Shown: positions 23,843-35,299 of the stretch, in pieces | How positions within the stretch are numbered: position 1 is the stretch's first letter | Layout: each line of letters begins with the position of its first letter | Assembly (NCBI GenBank): GCA_023053685.1 | Contig: JALIGW010000002.1 | Coordinates: 46,302,778-46,366,777 of the forward strand | Direction: 5' to 3' | Source: Diadophis punctatus similis | Taxonomy: Eukaryota > Chordata > Lepidosauria > Squamata > Dipsadidae | Length of the DNA stretch: 64,000 bases | The notes under the pieces: model-generated | Told to the model about the DNA's origin: nothing | The model's input: the letters and a program-made list of their open reading frames with translations, nothing else | Database searches by the model: none | Position numbers and translations under genes: made by a program

Positions 23843-24935
23843 ATATAAAATTAATATAATGTGTCCAAATATGAATGAACCAGAGCTTAGTGAATACTTG
23901 AGTGAATCAACAGAAAAACTGATAATAGTCCTTATCAGTTATGGCTAGACAGTATCAAACTATGCAGGGAATACTGAAGATTTATGAAATTTCAGATACT
24001 CTACCAAACAATATAAATTTTAGATCAAGCTGTTATTGGAAGTTATTTTTATATCCAAATTGGATACAACTGGGATGCAAAAATTCTGGATTAGAGCCAT
24101 GAATCATTGTTGCTAAAGAAGCCACTGTTCAATTAGACGGGCCAGTTATCTGATTCTCTTAAAGGCAGCTTCATTGTTCAGACAAACAATCTCTGTGAAC
24201 ATACTTGTTATAAATTAATTGGGTCTTAGAGTTCAGGAAGTGTTTTTAAAGAAAGGGTATCACTTACTGGTAGAACATGCAGCTTGAACATGACTAGTTT
24301 CCAGACTCAAATTTAGACGTTCCCAGAAACAATTGGAAAAAGTCTTATCCAAATACCTTTGAATAGCTTTGCCTGTAAAAGTAAATGGTGGAATGGATTG
24401 TTTTGGAAGAAGGAAATTGACAGAACTAAAATTGGTAACTTTCCCGCAGAACAGAAATGACTAATTATAGTGCCGAGAAGTCCAAGTCACATTTCCTTCT
24501 CTTTGGAAGAGTTAATGATTCTTTATCCTAGGTAATCTTCCTTGTAATGAAATGCAGAATCTTTTTAGTCTAATCTCATGTTTATGAGCCTAGTCCAAAA
24601 GTGGGGAGTTCAAAGATAAAATGAGCATAACCAAAAATGTGAGACTTATTTTGATTAAGAAGACAGTGGTATTATCACAAGGCAGTTCAAGTGCACTTAT
24701 CAGCCAAACAAATTTTTAAATTTACACAGCTGTAAAGCAACTGTAATTCCAAATTGGAAGTCTCTATCCTTGCTTAACAAAACACAGATGCAACACAAAT
24801 GATCAAAGCAAAAGAAAAAGCATCCAAAAGCACCCATTAACATAGTAAAGATCAATAAAAACCAAAGTAGTTTGCAGCTACTTTCAGAACAGATTGTAGT
24901 CAGTAGTGAAACAGATGCAACATCAAACTGTCTAA
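23843..24935. other. AT-rich stretch, no gene recognised
   Basis: No frame, RNA gene or repeat is supported. Confidence 0.45.
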
Positions 24936-24936
24936 A

Positions 24937-25052
24937 CTGGTGTTTTCAAATTTGGCAACTTTAAGATGTGTGGACTTCAATTCTAATGCTGGCTGAGAAA
25001 TTCTGTAAGTTGAATTCCACGCATCTTAAAGTTGCCAAGTTTGAAAAATACT
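24937..25052. mobile_element. P1 palindromic MITE, degraded
   Basis: TTTGGCAACTTTAAGATGTG and CATCTTAAAGTTGCCAAGTT face each other around a short centre. The better preserved copy is at 34,311-34,454. A frame starting at 25,032 is unrelated. Confidence 0.7.
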
Positions 25053-25351
25053 GCATTAAACAAAGATTCGGTGACTTCACAGCTAAATTCCAAAGAAGAC
25101 CAAGGAGCTGACATCAGCTTTAATAAAGAAGGAAGACCACCAAAGCTGAAGGAGGATTTAGATATGGAAAAACATATTGTTTCACATTCCAGACATTTTA
25201 GACATGGTTTAGTTGAGAACTGTGGATATTATTGGGCACAAAAGAAGTAAAAAAAATGTTGCATTTACTCTATGGATGACTTAAAATTCTTTGGGGGAAA
25301 AAAAAGGGAGAATTAGATTCTTTATTAAAAGTCACAAAAGAATCCAGCAAT
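25053..25351. other. AT-rich spacer, no gene recognised
   Basis: The 72-codon plus frame beginning at 25,032 runs to 25,250 without any recognisable domain. No repeat is seen. Confidence 0.4.
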
Positions 25352-25359
25352 CACTAGAA

Positions 25360-25712
25360 CAGGGGTCCTCAAACTTTTTAAACAGGGGAAAAATTTACGG
25401 TCCCTCAGAGTGTGGGGGGGCCGGACTGGCTGGGTGGGCATGGCTAGGTCATGTGACTAGGTGGGCGTGGTCAATTTAACAGTCCATTACACAATACGCA
25501 CAAATTACACTTTAATTTGTTTTGCTCCTGGGGTGTTTTATTTGCTTTTGTTTGCATGTTGCTCTTTTGGTTGACTTTTCTTTTTACTAGATCATTTTTT
25601 CAGTTATTTAGGAGTCTAGTGGTCCACTTCAGAAAAGTCAGTTTTGCAGCAATTCTTCTCAGCCCCAAGAAGCTTGAGAAATCTCTCTCTGTCTCTCTTC
25701 TCTGTCTCTGTC

Positions 25713-25772
<60 letters not shown>

Positions 25773-25774
25773 CA

Positions 25775-25851
<77 letters not shown>

Positions 25852-26340
25852 TTCTCTTTCTTTCTCTGTCCCTCTGTCTTTCCCTCTCCGTCTCCCTCTG
25901 TCTATCTCTCTCTCTTTATCTATCTTCTGGAGGCGGGGAGGTGAAAAACAGGCATTTTTGCCCATTTTTTGGTCTCCTGTGGCATCTGTGCGCCCCATTT
26001 TTCACCTCCCCCACCTCTACCAACATTCTGCAGGCCAAAAACAGGCAAAAATGGCCTTTTTTTGGCCAAAAATGGGCTGGTTTTGCCCATTTTTTTGGCA
26101 TCCTGGGGCGTCTATGTGCCCCGTTTTTCATCTCCCCCACCTCCAGAACATCTCTGCAGGCCAAAATTGTTGGCCTTACCTTTCAGTTCCAGCCTGTGGG
26201 GCTCGCCAAGGTAAGTATTGCGCTTGGCCGAAGGGTGGGCGGGGTGATGTGGGCAGGGTAGCCTTGTGGTCCTGCGTGGGCTGGATTAATGGTTTCGGTG
26301 GGTCACATGCAGCCCACAGGCCATAGTTTGAGGACCCATG
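25360..26340 (+). mobile_element. hAT-type non-autonomous element with microsatellite core
   Basis: Left end CAGGGGTCCTCAAACTTTTT and right end CATAGTTTGAGGACCCATG are inverted. A perfect 8-bp duplication CACTAGAA is at 25,352-25,359 and 26,341-26,348. The interior holds a (TCTG)n/(TC)n tract and a repeated block around GCAAAAATGG. The 269-codon frame at 25,517-26,326 is a repeat translation, not a transposase. Confidence 0.92.
25680..25922 (+). repeat. (TCTG)n/(TC)n microsatellite
   Basis: Alternating CTCT and CTGT units inside the hAT element, with the purest TCTG run at about 25,777-25,832. Confidence 0.95.
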
Positions 26341-26348
26341 CACTAGAA

Positions 26349-26689
26349 TGTTATTTGGTATCAACAAGTGTGCAACCATAGCCATAAAGGTAGGCAACAT
26401 TGCTGAAGATAATGAAATACAACTTAACCATAAAGACAGAAATCTGGGAATTTTGGAAGTTTCTGATTTATTACAGAATCAAGTCAAAAAAAATACGTCT
26501 TCCAAATATATCAAATGAGTTCAGAAAATTTTGAAACCAAACCTAAATTGTGGAAATATCACTAAAGCAATAACTATCTGGGCATATCCTGTTATTTGAT
26601 ATACAGTAGGATTAGTTGACTAGATCCAGATAGAACTTAGTAAGTTTGATTGAATGGCAAGAAAACTAATGACAATGTGCCATGGTTTG
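26349..26689. other. AT-rich spacer, no gene recognised
   Basis: No gene or clear repeat between the hAT element and the LINE relic. Confidence 0.4.
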
Positions 26690-27450
26690 AACCCCCAAAG
26701 TGATATTGAACAGCTATATTTGCCAAAAGCCTAAGCGGGTAGAGGACTCCTACATGTGAAATAAATTGTGGAGGAGGAAAAGCATGGCCTGAATGACTAC
26801 ATTGAGAAAAGCCAAGAGCCCTTGCTGAAGAAAATCAATTAAGGAAAGGTCTTGAAAAGAAATAAGGTGAAAGCTGAATATAGAAAAGAAACAAAAGAAA
26901 CCAATTTGTTAACTGCAAAAACATTCCAATAGATGGTCACACGGGGTTGGGTAAGATCAGAAGTATTATAGAAAGAAACACAAGACTATATTTTAGTGGA
27001 TCAAGAACAAGTTTTACCAACTAATCTCATGAAGGTGAAAACTCAAAATGTAACAAAAAACAGCACATAACGCCTTTGTCGTGAAAAGGATGAAACAATT
27101 GACCAGTTGATTAGAGGCTGCAGCAAAATTTCATAAACTGACTACAAGCAGGATTATGACCAAGTTGCCAAAATCATTCGTTGGGAAAAAAAACTGGAGA
27201 AAATCATAAAATACAAAGACTTGCAAATAGAAATAGAATAACTGTGACAAAAGAAAGCAAAGATAGTACCAATAGTGGTACAATTCCAAAACAACTGCTG
27301 AACCACTTGAACACCATTGGCATTGACAAAATAATTTCAGTCAATTGCAAAAAGCAGCTTATGATACATTTAATCTCTGCAAACATCTGCCTATCCCAGG
27401 TTCTTGGGAAGAATTCAATGTGTGGATAAAAAAGCCAAATCCAGTCTAAA
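26690..27450 (+). pseudogene. REL-endonuclease LINE relic (R4/R2-like), C-terminal part
   Basis: Broken reading frames match the C-terminal region of R4/R2-type LINE polyproteins. A segment at 27,070-27,190 reads like the cysteine-rich motif before the endonuclease (RLCREKDETIDQLIRGC, then a Tyr-rich stretch), with the first cysteine lost. Then comes the helix-rich tail around 27,190-27,290 (KLEKIIKYKDLQIEIE, later KIVPIVV in another frame). Stops and frameshifts are frequent, so it is dead. A related minus-strand fragment is at 56,800-57,145. The clade name is from family memory and unverified. Confidence 0.55.
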
Positions 27451-27869
27451 CATCTGGATAACCGTGTAACTAACCATGATGTGCATCAAATATAATAATA
27501 AAGTTCACCAAGTAATTTTTTTCCTCCAGAAAGTCATTTTTGAATGTCCAGGAAATAATTACTATCTTGCAAAGATAAGTATCCTTTTGGAAGAATTTTC
27601 AGAAATTAGCCAGCAGCTTACTATTCAATCAGCGGATAATGAAGTCTGATAATTACCATTTCTAGCAGAAATAACTGGGCAAACATTTAACATTAAATTC
27701 AGTTTTAAAATCCTTGCTTGACAATAAAGGCAATGCAAACTCTTTTTGAATACAAATATGAATACCCATATCTCAAGAAAGACATGTTTCTGGGTAATCT
27801 TCTCTTTCGATGTGTACATGGGTTTTGAAATTTTATGTGTCCAATACTTCCTGGATATTATTTTTTTCC

Positions 27870-28715
27870 TGGAGAGTTTGTTGGTGATATCCAACTGTAC
27901 AATTCAATTCTGGGCCAACCAAGTGATACTGTCCCATGGTCTGGACAGGTTCTTCAGGTCTGGATGGGGAAGAACAGATGCAGTCTAAATCCTGACAGGA
28001 CTGAGGGGTTGTGGATATTTAGGTACCCTGAGACAAGGAGCTTTCCATCTTGGACTTGGTTGTACTTCTCCATTCATAATTGGTGCATGGTATGGAAATA
28101 ATCTTAGACCCACAATTTCTGCTCAAGGAGCATGTGGAAGTTGTGACTAAGATGGCCTTGGATACAAGACGGCCTTTGCATGTACATATAGTGCTAGTTG
28201 TGCCATTTCCTGAACAAGAGGCTCTTCAGATAGTTGCTTATGCCTTAGTGCTTTGCATGAGGTTGTGTTTGAAGAGTACTCATCCAGGATGCAAAGATGA
28301 GGGCAGTGGTAGATAACCCTCATTATACTCATGTCACACCAGTGCTTCTTGACCTGTGCTGGTTACATGGAAGTAGACTTCCAAGTGCAATTCAAATTGC
28401 TGGTTATCACCTAATAAAGCATTTTTCTAGCATAAGTTCAAGGTAAAGACAGTTGAGGGATGACCAATCTCAATCTGTTTCTGTCCATCTGCTGAGAGTG
28501 GGCAGAACAGATGCATTTTAATTAAGCAATGTCATCTAGCAGAACCCAGGAAATGCGTTATATCCCTTGTATCACCTGCTCTCTGGAATGATATATTCCC
28601 TCCAGAGATCTGGATTACTTCCACCCTGATGACATTCAAGAAGCCATTGAAGACCTGGCTATTCTTCCAGACCTTGGAATAGCCCTCATTAGATGGGTTT
28701 TTGGTTGATGCTTGT
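27870..28715 (+). pseudogene. L2/CR1-like LINE relic, reverse transcriptase end to C-terminus
   Basis: Near 27,890-28,020 the decayed translation keeps the order of the RT palm and following region: DIQLYN in place of the catalytic ADDTQLY-type motif, then QVWMGKNRCSLNPDRTE. Around 28,560-28,680 the C-terminal block corresponding to ALHGL...LWN..P..FKK.LKTWLF survives in pieces. Multiple stops. Older than the copy at 30,725. Confidence 0.65.
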
Positions 28716-28969
28716 CTTTAGGCCATTTATGGCAGTTTTATGGTTTTTTGGAACTATTCTTCTCTTTTCAATTATAAAACCACCCATTGTCATCAGGAGT
28801 CAGGTGGCCTCCATATTATAAAATCAATCAACCAAAATAGAAGTAGCCAAAAATAAGCAACAGTACAAGTTTCATAGATATGCTTAATATTAATGGTAAC
28901 AATAACATAATCCACATTTCTTCCCACTAAAATACAGACCCTGTTATATTTACAAAACTAAGCACTATG

Positions 28970-29164
28970 TCTTTATGTGTAAATGGGACCAGATCTATCA
29001 CCAGAAACCAATTGTGTCCAATGGTACTGATGATACAGAACACTTATAGGTTGTTTGTCTGCTTCATGAGTAGATGCTACTGGTGGTAGTTCAGGAATTA
29101 TAATTGAGTTTTCAACCATGTGAAGTACAACATCTTCATTCTGTACTACAGTTCTCTTCACTGG
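28970..29164 (-). CDS. Unrecognised 62-codon frame, possible retroelement tail
   Basis: The minus frame reads a proline-containing segment (ENSIIIPELPPVAST) that loosely resembles the end of gypsy integrase polyproteins. That likeness is weak. There are no LTRs, zinc finger or catalytic residues. It could equally be chance. Confidence 0.15.
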
Positions 29165-29299
29165 ATCAATGAATCATGTTTTGGTGTAAGAAAATTTCCT
29201 AAGTTTTTTTTTAGCTGTTTGCTCTGAATACTTCACAATTTATGTTTCAGAAGTTCCAGCCTTGAATGTAATTTAAAGCTTCACAACATCATCATTTGC

Positions 29300-29715
29300 A
29301 TTTCATCTCTCCCCATTTACATCTATCCAGGTCACCAGAGCAGTAAGGCAGGACATGTTGCGGATCTCTTTTATTAAGGAAATAAATCTGATGGGATCAA
29401 GAAAAAGGGTCTTTTTTTTGGTGGCTCCCTTCTCTGGAGATAAGATTGGCCTCACCTTGTTACTTTTCTGAAAGGCCCTGAACACATGGTTCTGTTGGAG
29501 CCCATGAGGTAATAAGGAGCTAATTAAGTGTCTTATTTGGTTGTGTTTGTTGCCACTTGTTGAGGGGAGAAGGTGGGGGGTGTTAGGGGGTTTTAAATTA
29601 TGGCTTTTCATTACTATACACCACCCAGAGCTACCGTGCATGAGTTAGGTGGCCATATGCTTGACTATCTACCTACAGTTGTAGTATTTATTTAATAAAT
29701 AATAAATTTATTGCT
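29300..29715 (+). pseudogene. L2-like LINE 3' end
   Basis: The plus strand near 29,385-29,480 keeps the order GSRKRVFFLVAPF then LLFWKALNTWF, matching the C-terminal RAFSVAAP...FRKALKTWLF pattern of L2-type ORF2. It ends with CCACCCAGAGCTACCGTGCA and an AATAAATAATAAA tail. Frameshifted. Confidence 0.6.
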
Positions 29716-30405
29716 AGTCTAAATGTATTGCATTGCAATATGCAAATTTTAAAAAAATCAAGCTTTTGATTCAATGTGCTGTTTCTTCAGACACTGAGCA
29801 TAAAACAGTCTGGAAACTTTGAACAACACTTTTAATCAATCCATTTATAACTAGAAGATACAATGCTTGATTACATTTACCCCCAAGAATGCCTGAAGTT
29901 CTTTGTTTGCTAACTGTGATCCTTTATACTCACTAAACTCTACTCTGCTAAACTCTATTCACTATGGAACACCTGCTCTCACAAAGAATTTTAAAATACA
30001 TCTGTGGTTTGCATTGGCAATTATTGAAGTCATGGAAACACTACTCTGAATATGCATCCACTCCAACTACAAATTCTGGGGCCATCAATCGCCCTGCAAA
30101 GTACTGGTATGTACGATTTTTTTGTCATGGGAAGACAGGGCATAGGTGGTGGGCTACTATCTTTGGCATATTTAGGACATGTTGGCCACCTGAGCAATTC
30201 ATTGCTGTTTGATTTGCTGATTTATTCCTGATTACTAATTTCTTCCTGATTAAAGAACTCTAAGCAGAGTTTTCATTATTACAAATTCAAGACATCCAAC
30301 ATGCAGCTCCTGCAACACTGGAGCTTTCAGCAAAAGATAATATATCTTAGTTATATATCGAGTATAGTACTATAGACCAATGTTCAGTTGTAACTTAGGG
30401 TTATA
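29716..30405. other. Unique-looking DNA, no gene recognised
   Basis: The 82-codon plus frame at 29,964-30,212 has no domain I know. No repeat is clear. Confidence 0.4.
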
Positions 30406-30406
30406 A

Positions 30407-30475
30407 CTTGTCATTGATGATGTTATCTAATTGGGTAATGAAATGTCTGCAAGCAAACAACCAAGTCTAGAGTGT
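30407..30475 (+). ncRNA. Hammerhead-like motif, degraded copy A
   Basis: TTGATGA (30,414-30,420), a short hairpin GTTATC/GGTAAT, then GAAATGTCTGCAAG. It resembles the CUGAUGA-helix-GAAA core found in Penelope-like elements, with the first core C changed to T. The full stem I seen at 32,996-33,060 is not preserved. A relic only. Confidence 0.35.
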
Positions 30476-30724
30476 GCAAAGGGTTCTATTTCAGTTCTCA
30501 CCTTGGACATTATCCCCAGTTGTCACATACAACTGTAGTTAAGTATAAGTTCACCACTACTACTATTCCTCTGTTATTAAAGACTGTTTTCAAAAAATTT
30601 GTAATTTATTCATTTTGAACTGACTTTCAATCTTTTCTACTCATCTAATTCTACTAATGACCTGATATGTTTCCTTTGTATATACAGTATATATCTCATA
30701 ATATTTTACAAAAATTGACAGGTT

Positions 30725-31616
<892 letters not shown>

Positions 31617-31771
31617 CATGATGGCACAGTGGTTAGAATGCAGTATTGCAGGCAAACTCTGCCCACTGCCAGGAATTCAATCCTGACTGGCTCAAGGTTG
31701 ACTAGATCTTTCATACTTCCAAGTGAAAAGAGGACCCAGATTGTTGGGGGCAATAGGCTGATATTGTAAAC

Positions 31772-32458
31772 CAGTAGTGGGTTCCTACCGGTGCGGTCCA
31801 CTCTATAGCACGGCCCGCTGGTGACGTCACAGTACCGGTGCGGTCAGTTGCCGGTGCCTGGGTGCCGCCATTGTTTTTTAATTTTTTAAAAAAAAATTTA
31901 AAAAAAATTCTTCTGCGCATGCCCAGAAGCCGAGCTTCCGGCACTGCGCATGCACTGCCTTTCTACCCCACAGTGAGTCCAAGCAGGGGAAGATGGCTGA
32001 GGGAGCGTATGAGACGCTGAAAGAACGGGCGGCAGGAGCTATCTCCATTCCCCTCCTTTCAGCAGTCTGAGAAGCCACGAACACGCGGTGATGATCCTAG
32101 GCATTTTCGCACATTTGAGGCTTCTCGAGCTGCTGAGGGGAGGGGGAATGGGCGGCAGGACCTATCTCAGTTCCCCTCCCTTCAGCAGTCTGAGAAGCCA
32201 CGAACGCGCGGTGATGATACCAGGCATTTTTGCACCAGGCATTTTTGCACGTTTGAGGCTTCTCAAGCTGCTGAGGGGAAGGGGAATGGGCGGCAGGACC
32301 TATCTCACTTCCCCTCCCTTCAGCAGTCCGAGAAGCCACACCCACCCGGTCACATGGCCAGCAAGCCATGCCCACTTGGTCACATGGCTGGCAAGCCACA
32401 CCCACAAAATAAGCCACACCCACAGAGTGGTAGTAAAAAAATTAGGAAACCGCCCCTG
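31772..32458 (+). mobile_element. H1 MITE, long form with internal tandem repeat
   Basis: Ends CAGTAGTGGGTTCCTACC and GGAAACCGCCCCTG, with perfect 8-bp duplication TTGTAAAC (31,764-31,771 and 32,459-32,466). The interior has about 125-bp direct units at 32,047-32,340 (marker CAGCAGTCTGAGAAGCCACG). A 146-codon frame (32,088-32,528) is repeat-derived. Confidence 0.92.
32047..32340 (+). repeat. Tandem repeat of about 125 bp, 2.3 copies
   Basis: Three CCCTCCTTTCAGCAG/CCCTCCCTTCAGCAG anchors open successive units. The second unit has an extra local duplication of CACCAGGCATTTTTG at about 32,220-32,250. Confidence 0.85.
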
Positions 32459-32560
32459 TTGTAAACCACTCAGAGAGCTCTGTACAGCACTATGGAATGG
32501 TACATATTTCTCTGAGTGTTATTGCTAGCATTCGGTCTCTAACTTTTGAATCATCTAAAG

Positions 32561-32683
32561 CCACGGGTGTGAAACTCATGGTGACACATGACGTTTCATG
32601 ATTTTTTTTCCTTTGTGAAGCTGGGATGGATGTGGCCTGCGCGTGATGTATCGGGCCGGTGGGCTGCCAGTTTGACACCCCTG
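32561..32683 (+). mobile_element. H2 MITE
   Basis: Starts CCACGGGTGTGAAACTC and ends CAGTTTGACACCCCTG. Flanks ATCTAAAG (32,553-32,560) and ATCTAAGC (32,684-32,691) are a decayed 8-bp duplication. Confidence 0.78.
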
Positions 32684-32969
32684 ATCTAAGCTCTGATGAA
32701 AGCAGGAGGAATTTAGTGGCAACTTTTTACAATGAAAGAAATATTAAAGTTTATACTAAAATTGTGAACTATAGGTCAATTCATCACATGTATGGACCTC
32801 ATAGGATCCATGGATTTCATCAGATCTGTGTATCTGTATTTCACAAAAACGTATACCTTTTAATAAAAATTTGTTCATTTGAAAAAGTGCTATTGGATGC
32901 CTTCTGGTCTTTGGCTACTAAAGGCTAACATAACTCTTCTTGATAAATTTGTAGCTCAGGGTTGAACTG

Positions 32970-33085
32970 TGGGTTCTTGGTGTTCTCTGAGCTCAGTTGT
33001 TTTCTTGCAGATATGATGATGTTACCCAGTTTGGTAATGAAATGTCTGCAAGAAAACAACCAGAGAAGATCAAGGACCCCACATT
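32970..33085 (+). ncRNA. Hammerhead-like hairpin of a Penelope-like remnant, copy B
   Basis: A perfect 16-bp stem pairs GTTGTTTTCTTGCAGA (32,996-33,011) with TCTGCAAGAAAACAAC (33,045-33,060). Looser pairing extends it outward (GTTCTTGGTGTTCTCTG near 32,973 with CAGAGAAGATCAAGGACC near 33,061). At the apex, ATGATGA (33,013-33,019), a 6-bp hairpin GTTACC/GGTAAT (33,021-33,026 with 33,033-33,038) and GAAA (33,039-33,042) followed by TGTC match the order of a hammerhead ribozyme core. Core C3 is A and helix III looks minimal or absent, so this copy is probably inactive. Penelope-like elements are known to carry hammerheads. Confidence 0.5.
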
Positions 33086-33854
33086 CTCTTCTCCTACAAT
33101 GTCAGCTCTCATAAAAAGACTTCCAATCTCTGTGAGAGAAAATATGTCAAAGGAATCCTACCTGTTGTGTATGTCTCAGATTGTTTATTCTACAGAGGTA
33201 AATAAGACAATTAATCTATATGTGCATATATATGTGTACTCAAAGAAGTAAAGCTCATATAAATAAAATACTTTTGGGGCGGAGCACTGAAAATTGACAA
33301 TAGTGCCTGATGAAAAATGATGAGGTTAAACTCTTGTCCATATCAGCATTAGTTGAAGTGCAGTTCCTCAAACCAAGCTCAACATATCCTTGATTGTGGA
33401 TTTTTTTTCCCTCTGCAGCTAGAGTGTATAAGACATTTGCTTGGTGGACCTGTCCTCATATAAAGAAATTTTGGTGTAAGATTCAGACCTGGCTAATTGA
33501 AATGACTAAGCAAAAATTGGATATGAAACCAGAAATTTTCCTATTAGGAATTATTGACCAAAAAATGGAAAAAAATATTATTATATTATACAACATATCC
33601 TAACTGCAGCAAGGATTTGTCTTGCACAACATTGGAAGCAAAAGGAGGTACCAATTGAAAGTATTGTAATTAAGAAAATATTTGAGTGTGCAGAGCTTGA
33701 CAAAATGACTTGGAACTGAACGAGAAGGAGGACTCGAAATTCTACGAATTTTGGAACATATTCTATGAATGGTTAGAAAAGAAGAAATAGAAGGAAAGCT
33801 GTATATAGTGAGCTTAAAGATTTTATTTATTACTAATAACCGTAGGAATATATA

Positions 33855-34850
33855 CCATATTTTTCGGAGTATAATACGCACCAGAGTATAAGACGCACCT
33901 TAGTTTTGGGGGAGGAAAACAAGGAAAAAAGGCCTCTGCCTCCAAGCAATTTGCCAAACAGCAAACAGCAAACAGCACAGATGATATACACTGTTTGCTG
34001 TGTATTTCTGTGTATGACCAATAAAAATGGCAAAGAATTGGAGAAATGTACATTATGCCAGAAAGTTTTCTTAAATGTAGTCACACTAACTCCTCCGAAT
34101 TATTTAAATAGATCTACTCCAACTCTAACACTAAACAGGACACTGTTACATTTCAGACTATACTTGTACAGAGCTGTTAAAATTAATTAAAATTTCTGGA
34201 AGTATACATTATTCTCTATTATTTAAAAAAAGATACAATAGCACTGGACCTTTTCAGAGCAAGCATTTATTTTAAAAAGCTTCTTTATTTTGTTAAGTTG
34301 ACTAGATTTACAGGGGTCTCTAACCTTGGCAACTTTAAGACTTGTGGACTTCAACTCCCAGAATTCCACAGCCAGCAAAGCTAACAAAACTGGCTGTGGA
34401 ATTCTGGGAGTTGAAGTCCACAAGTCTTAAAATTGCCAAGGTTGGAGACACCTGGCTAGAACAATAATAAAGCAGTCTTTAAAAAATAAGTCTAATTATT
34501 TGAACATTCTACAGACATTTATAGTTATTCACTTACCCCCTTGCATCCAGCAGAAAATAAAAATCTGCGTGTCTCTCCCAGCTATTTGCCTCTTTGCAAC
34601 TAGTTTCACTTTCATTTTCCCATGTGGCAAACCTAATCAGCTGTAGTTTGGGAAGCTGCTACTGACTTGCTTGGCTTTACAGGCTCTTCCCTCTTTCCTG
34701 CAAGCAGGTAAATTGATGGAAGACAGAGGCCAATGGTGGGGGTGGGTGGGTGGGTGGGTGGGTGGGGCTGCATTCGGTGTATAAGACGCACCCAAGTTTT
34801 CACCCTATTTTGGGGGTAAAAAGGTGCATCTTATACTCCAAAAAATATGG
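33855..34850 (+). mobile_element. M2 MITE, with nested P1
   Basis: Ends CCATATTTTTCGGAGTATAA and TTATACTCCAAAAAATATGG are inverted repeats. TA flanks are at 33,853-33,854 and 34,851-34,852. A second subterminal GTATAAGACGCACC occurs at both ends. It carries the P1 palindrome and a (GGGT)n run at 34,735-34,768. No coding function. Confidence 0.9.
34311..34454. mobile_element. P1 palindromic MITE nested in M2
   Basis: Nearly the whole 144 bp is one hairpin: CTTGGCAACTTTAAGACTTG faces CAAGTCTTAAAATTGCCAAG, and GGACTTCAACTCCCAGAATT faces its complement. Ends CAGGGGTCTC and GAGACACCTG. The target duplication is not clear. Confidence 0.88.
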
Positions 34851-35299
34851 TACATATGATTTCATTATTATTAAATTGGATGAGCAAGTATGAAATATAA
34901 TATTGAAGAGAAATTATTAAAAATATGAACATTATTTGTATAATATAGGTAGCACATAAGTTTAACATATACCGTTGATATTGACACCATAAGTTAAACT
35001 TAGAATAACTGTCAGTACAGACAGTATTGTTTTGTTATATTGTGTTTTTGTTTTGTTTATCTGTTGTATAGCTTGTGGTTTTCTTTGTGTTGTTTTTAAA
35101 TGTATATAAACTGAATAAAAACCATTTTTTAAAAAAAGACATTTGCTATCTTTCACAATGTGTGACATAAGTGTGCCAATGCCATATTGTGAGGCATAAC
35201 AAGCCAATTCCACTGTGTGAGCAGTGTGTTTGACTTCTTTTCATTGTTTTGTTCATGGCATACGCTTCCACTTTTGGTACCATACAGGGAATGCAAAAT

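Larger units (their letters stand above)
31617..32530 (+). mobile_element. tRNA-derived SINE split by an H1 MITE
   Basis: The head GATGGCACAGTGGTTAGAAT and body run to 31,771. The body resumes at 32,459 (TTGTAAACCACTCAGAGAGC) and ends with GTTATTGCTAGC-type tail text near 32,530. Excising 31,772-32,466 restores a normal SINE. Confidence 0.88.
33380..35135 (+). pseudogene. L1 LINE 3' end, interrupted by an M2 MITE
   Basis: At 33,415-33,600 the frame reads FAWWTCPHIKKFWCKIQTWL, and further on PEIFLLGII, the conserved C-terminal region of L1 ORF2 after RT. Shifted frames continue to a likely ORF end near 33,790. The 3' untranslated part resumes at 34,853 after the MITE and ends at AAACTGAATAAAAACCATTT with an A-rich tail near 35,135. 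5'-truncated and dead. Confidence 0.75.

Noticed and set aside
25517..26326. 269-codon open frame
   Set aside because: It is a translation of the (TCTG)n/(TC)n tract and hAT filler, with long runs of Leu/Ser/Cys/Val; there is no domain, and other frames over the same DNA are equally open.
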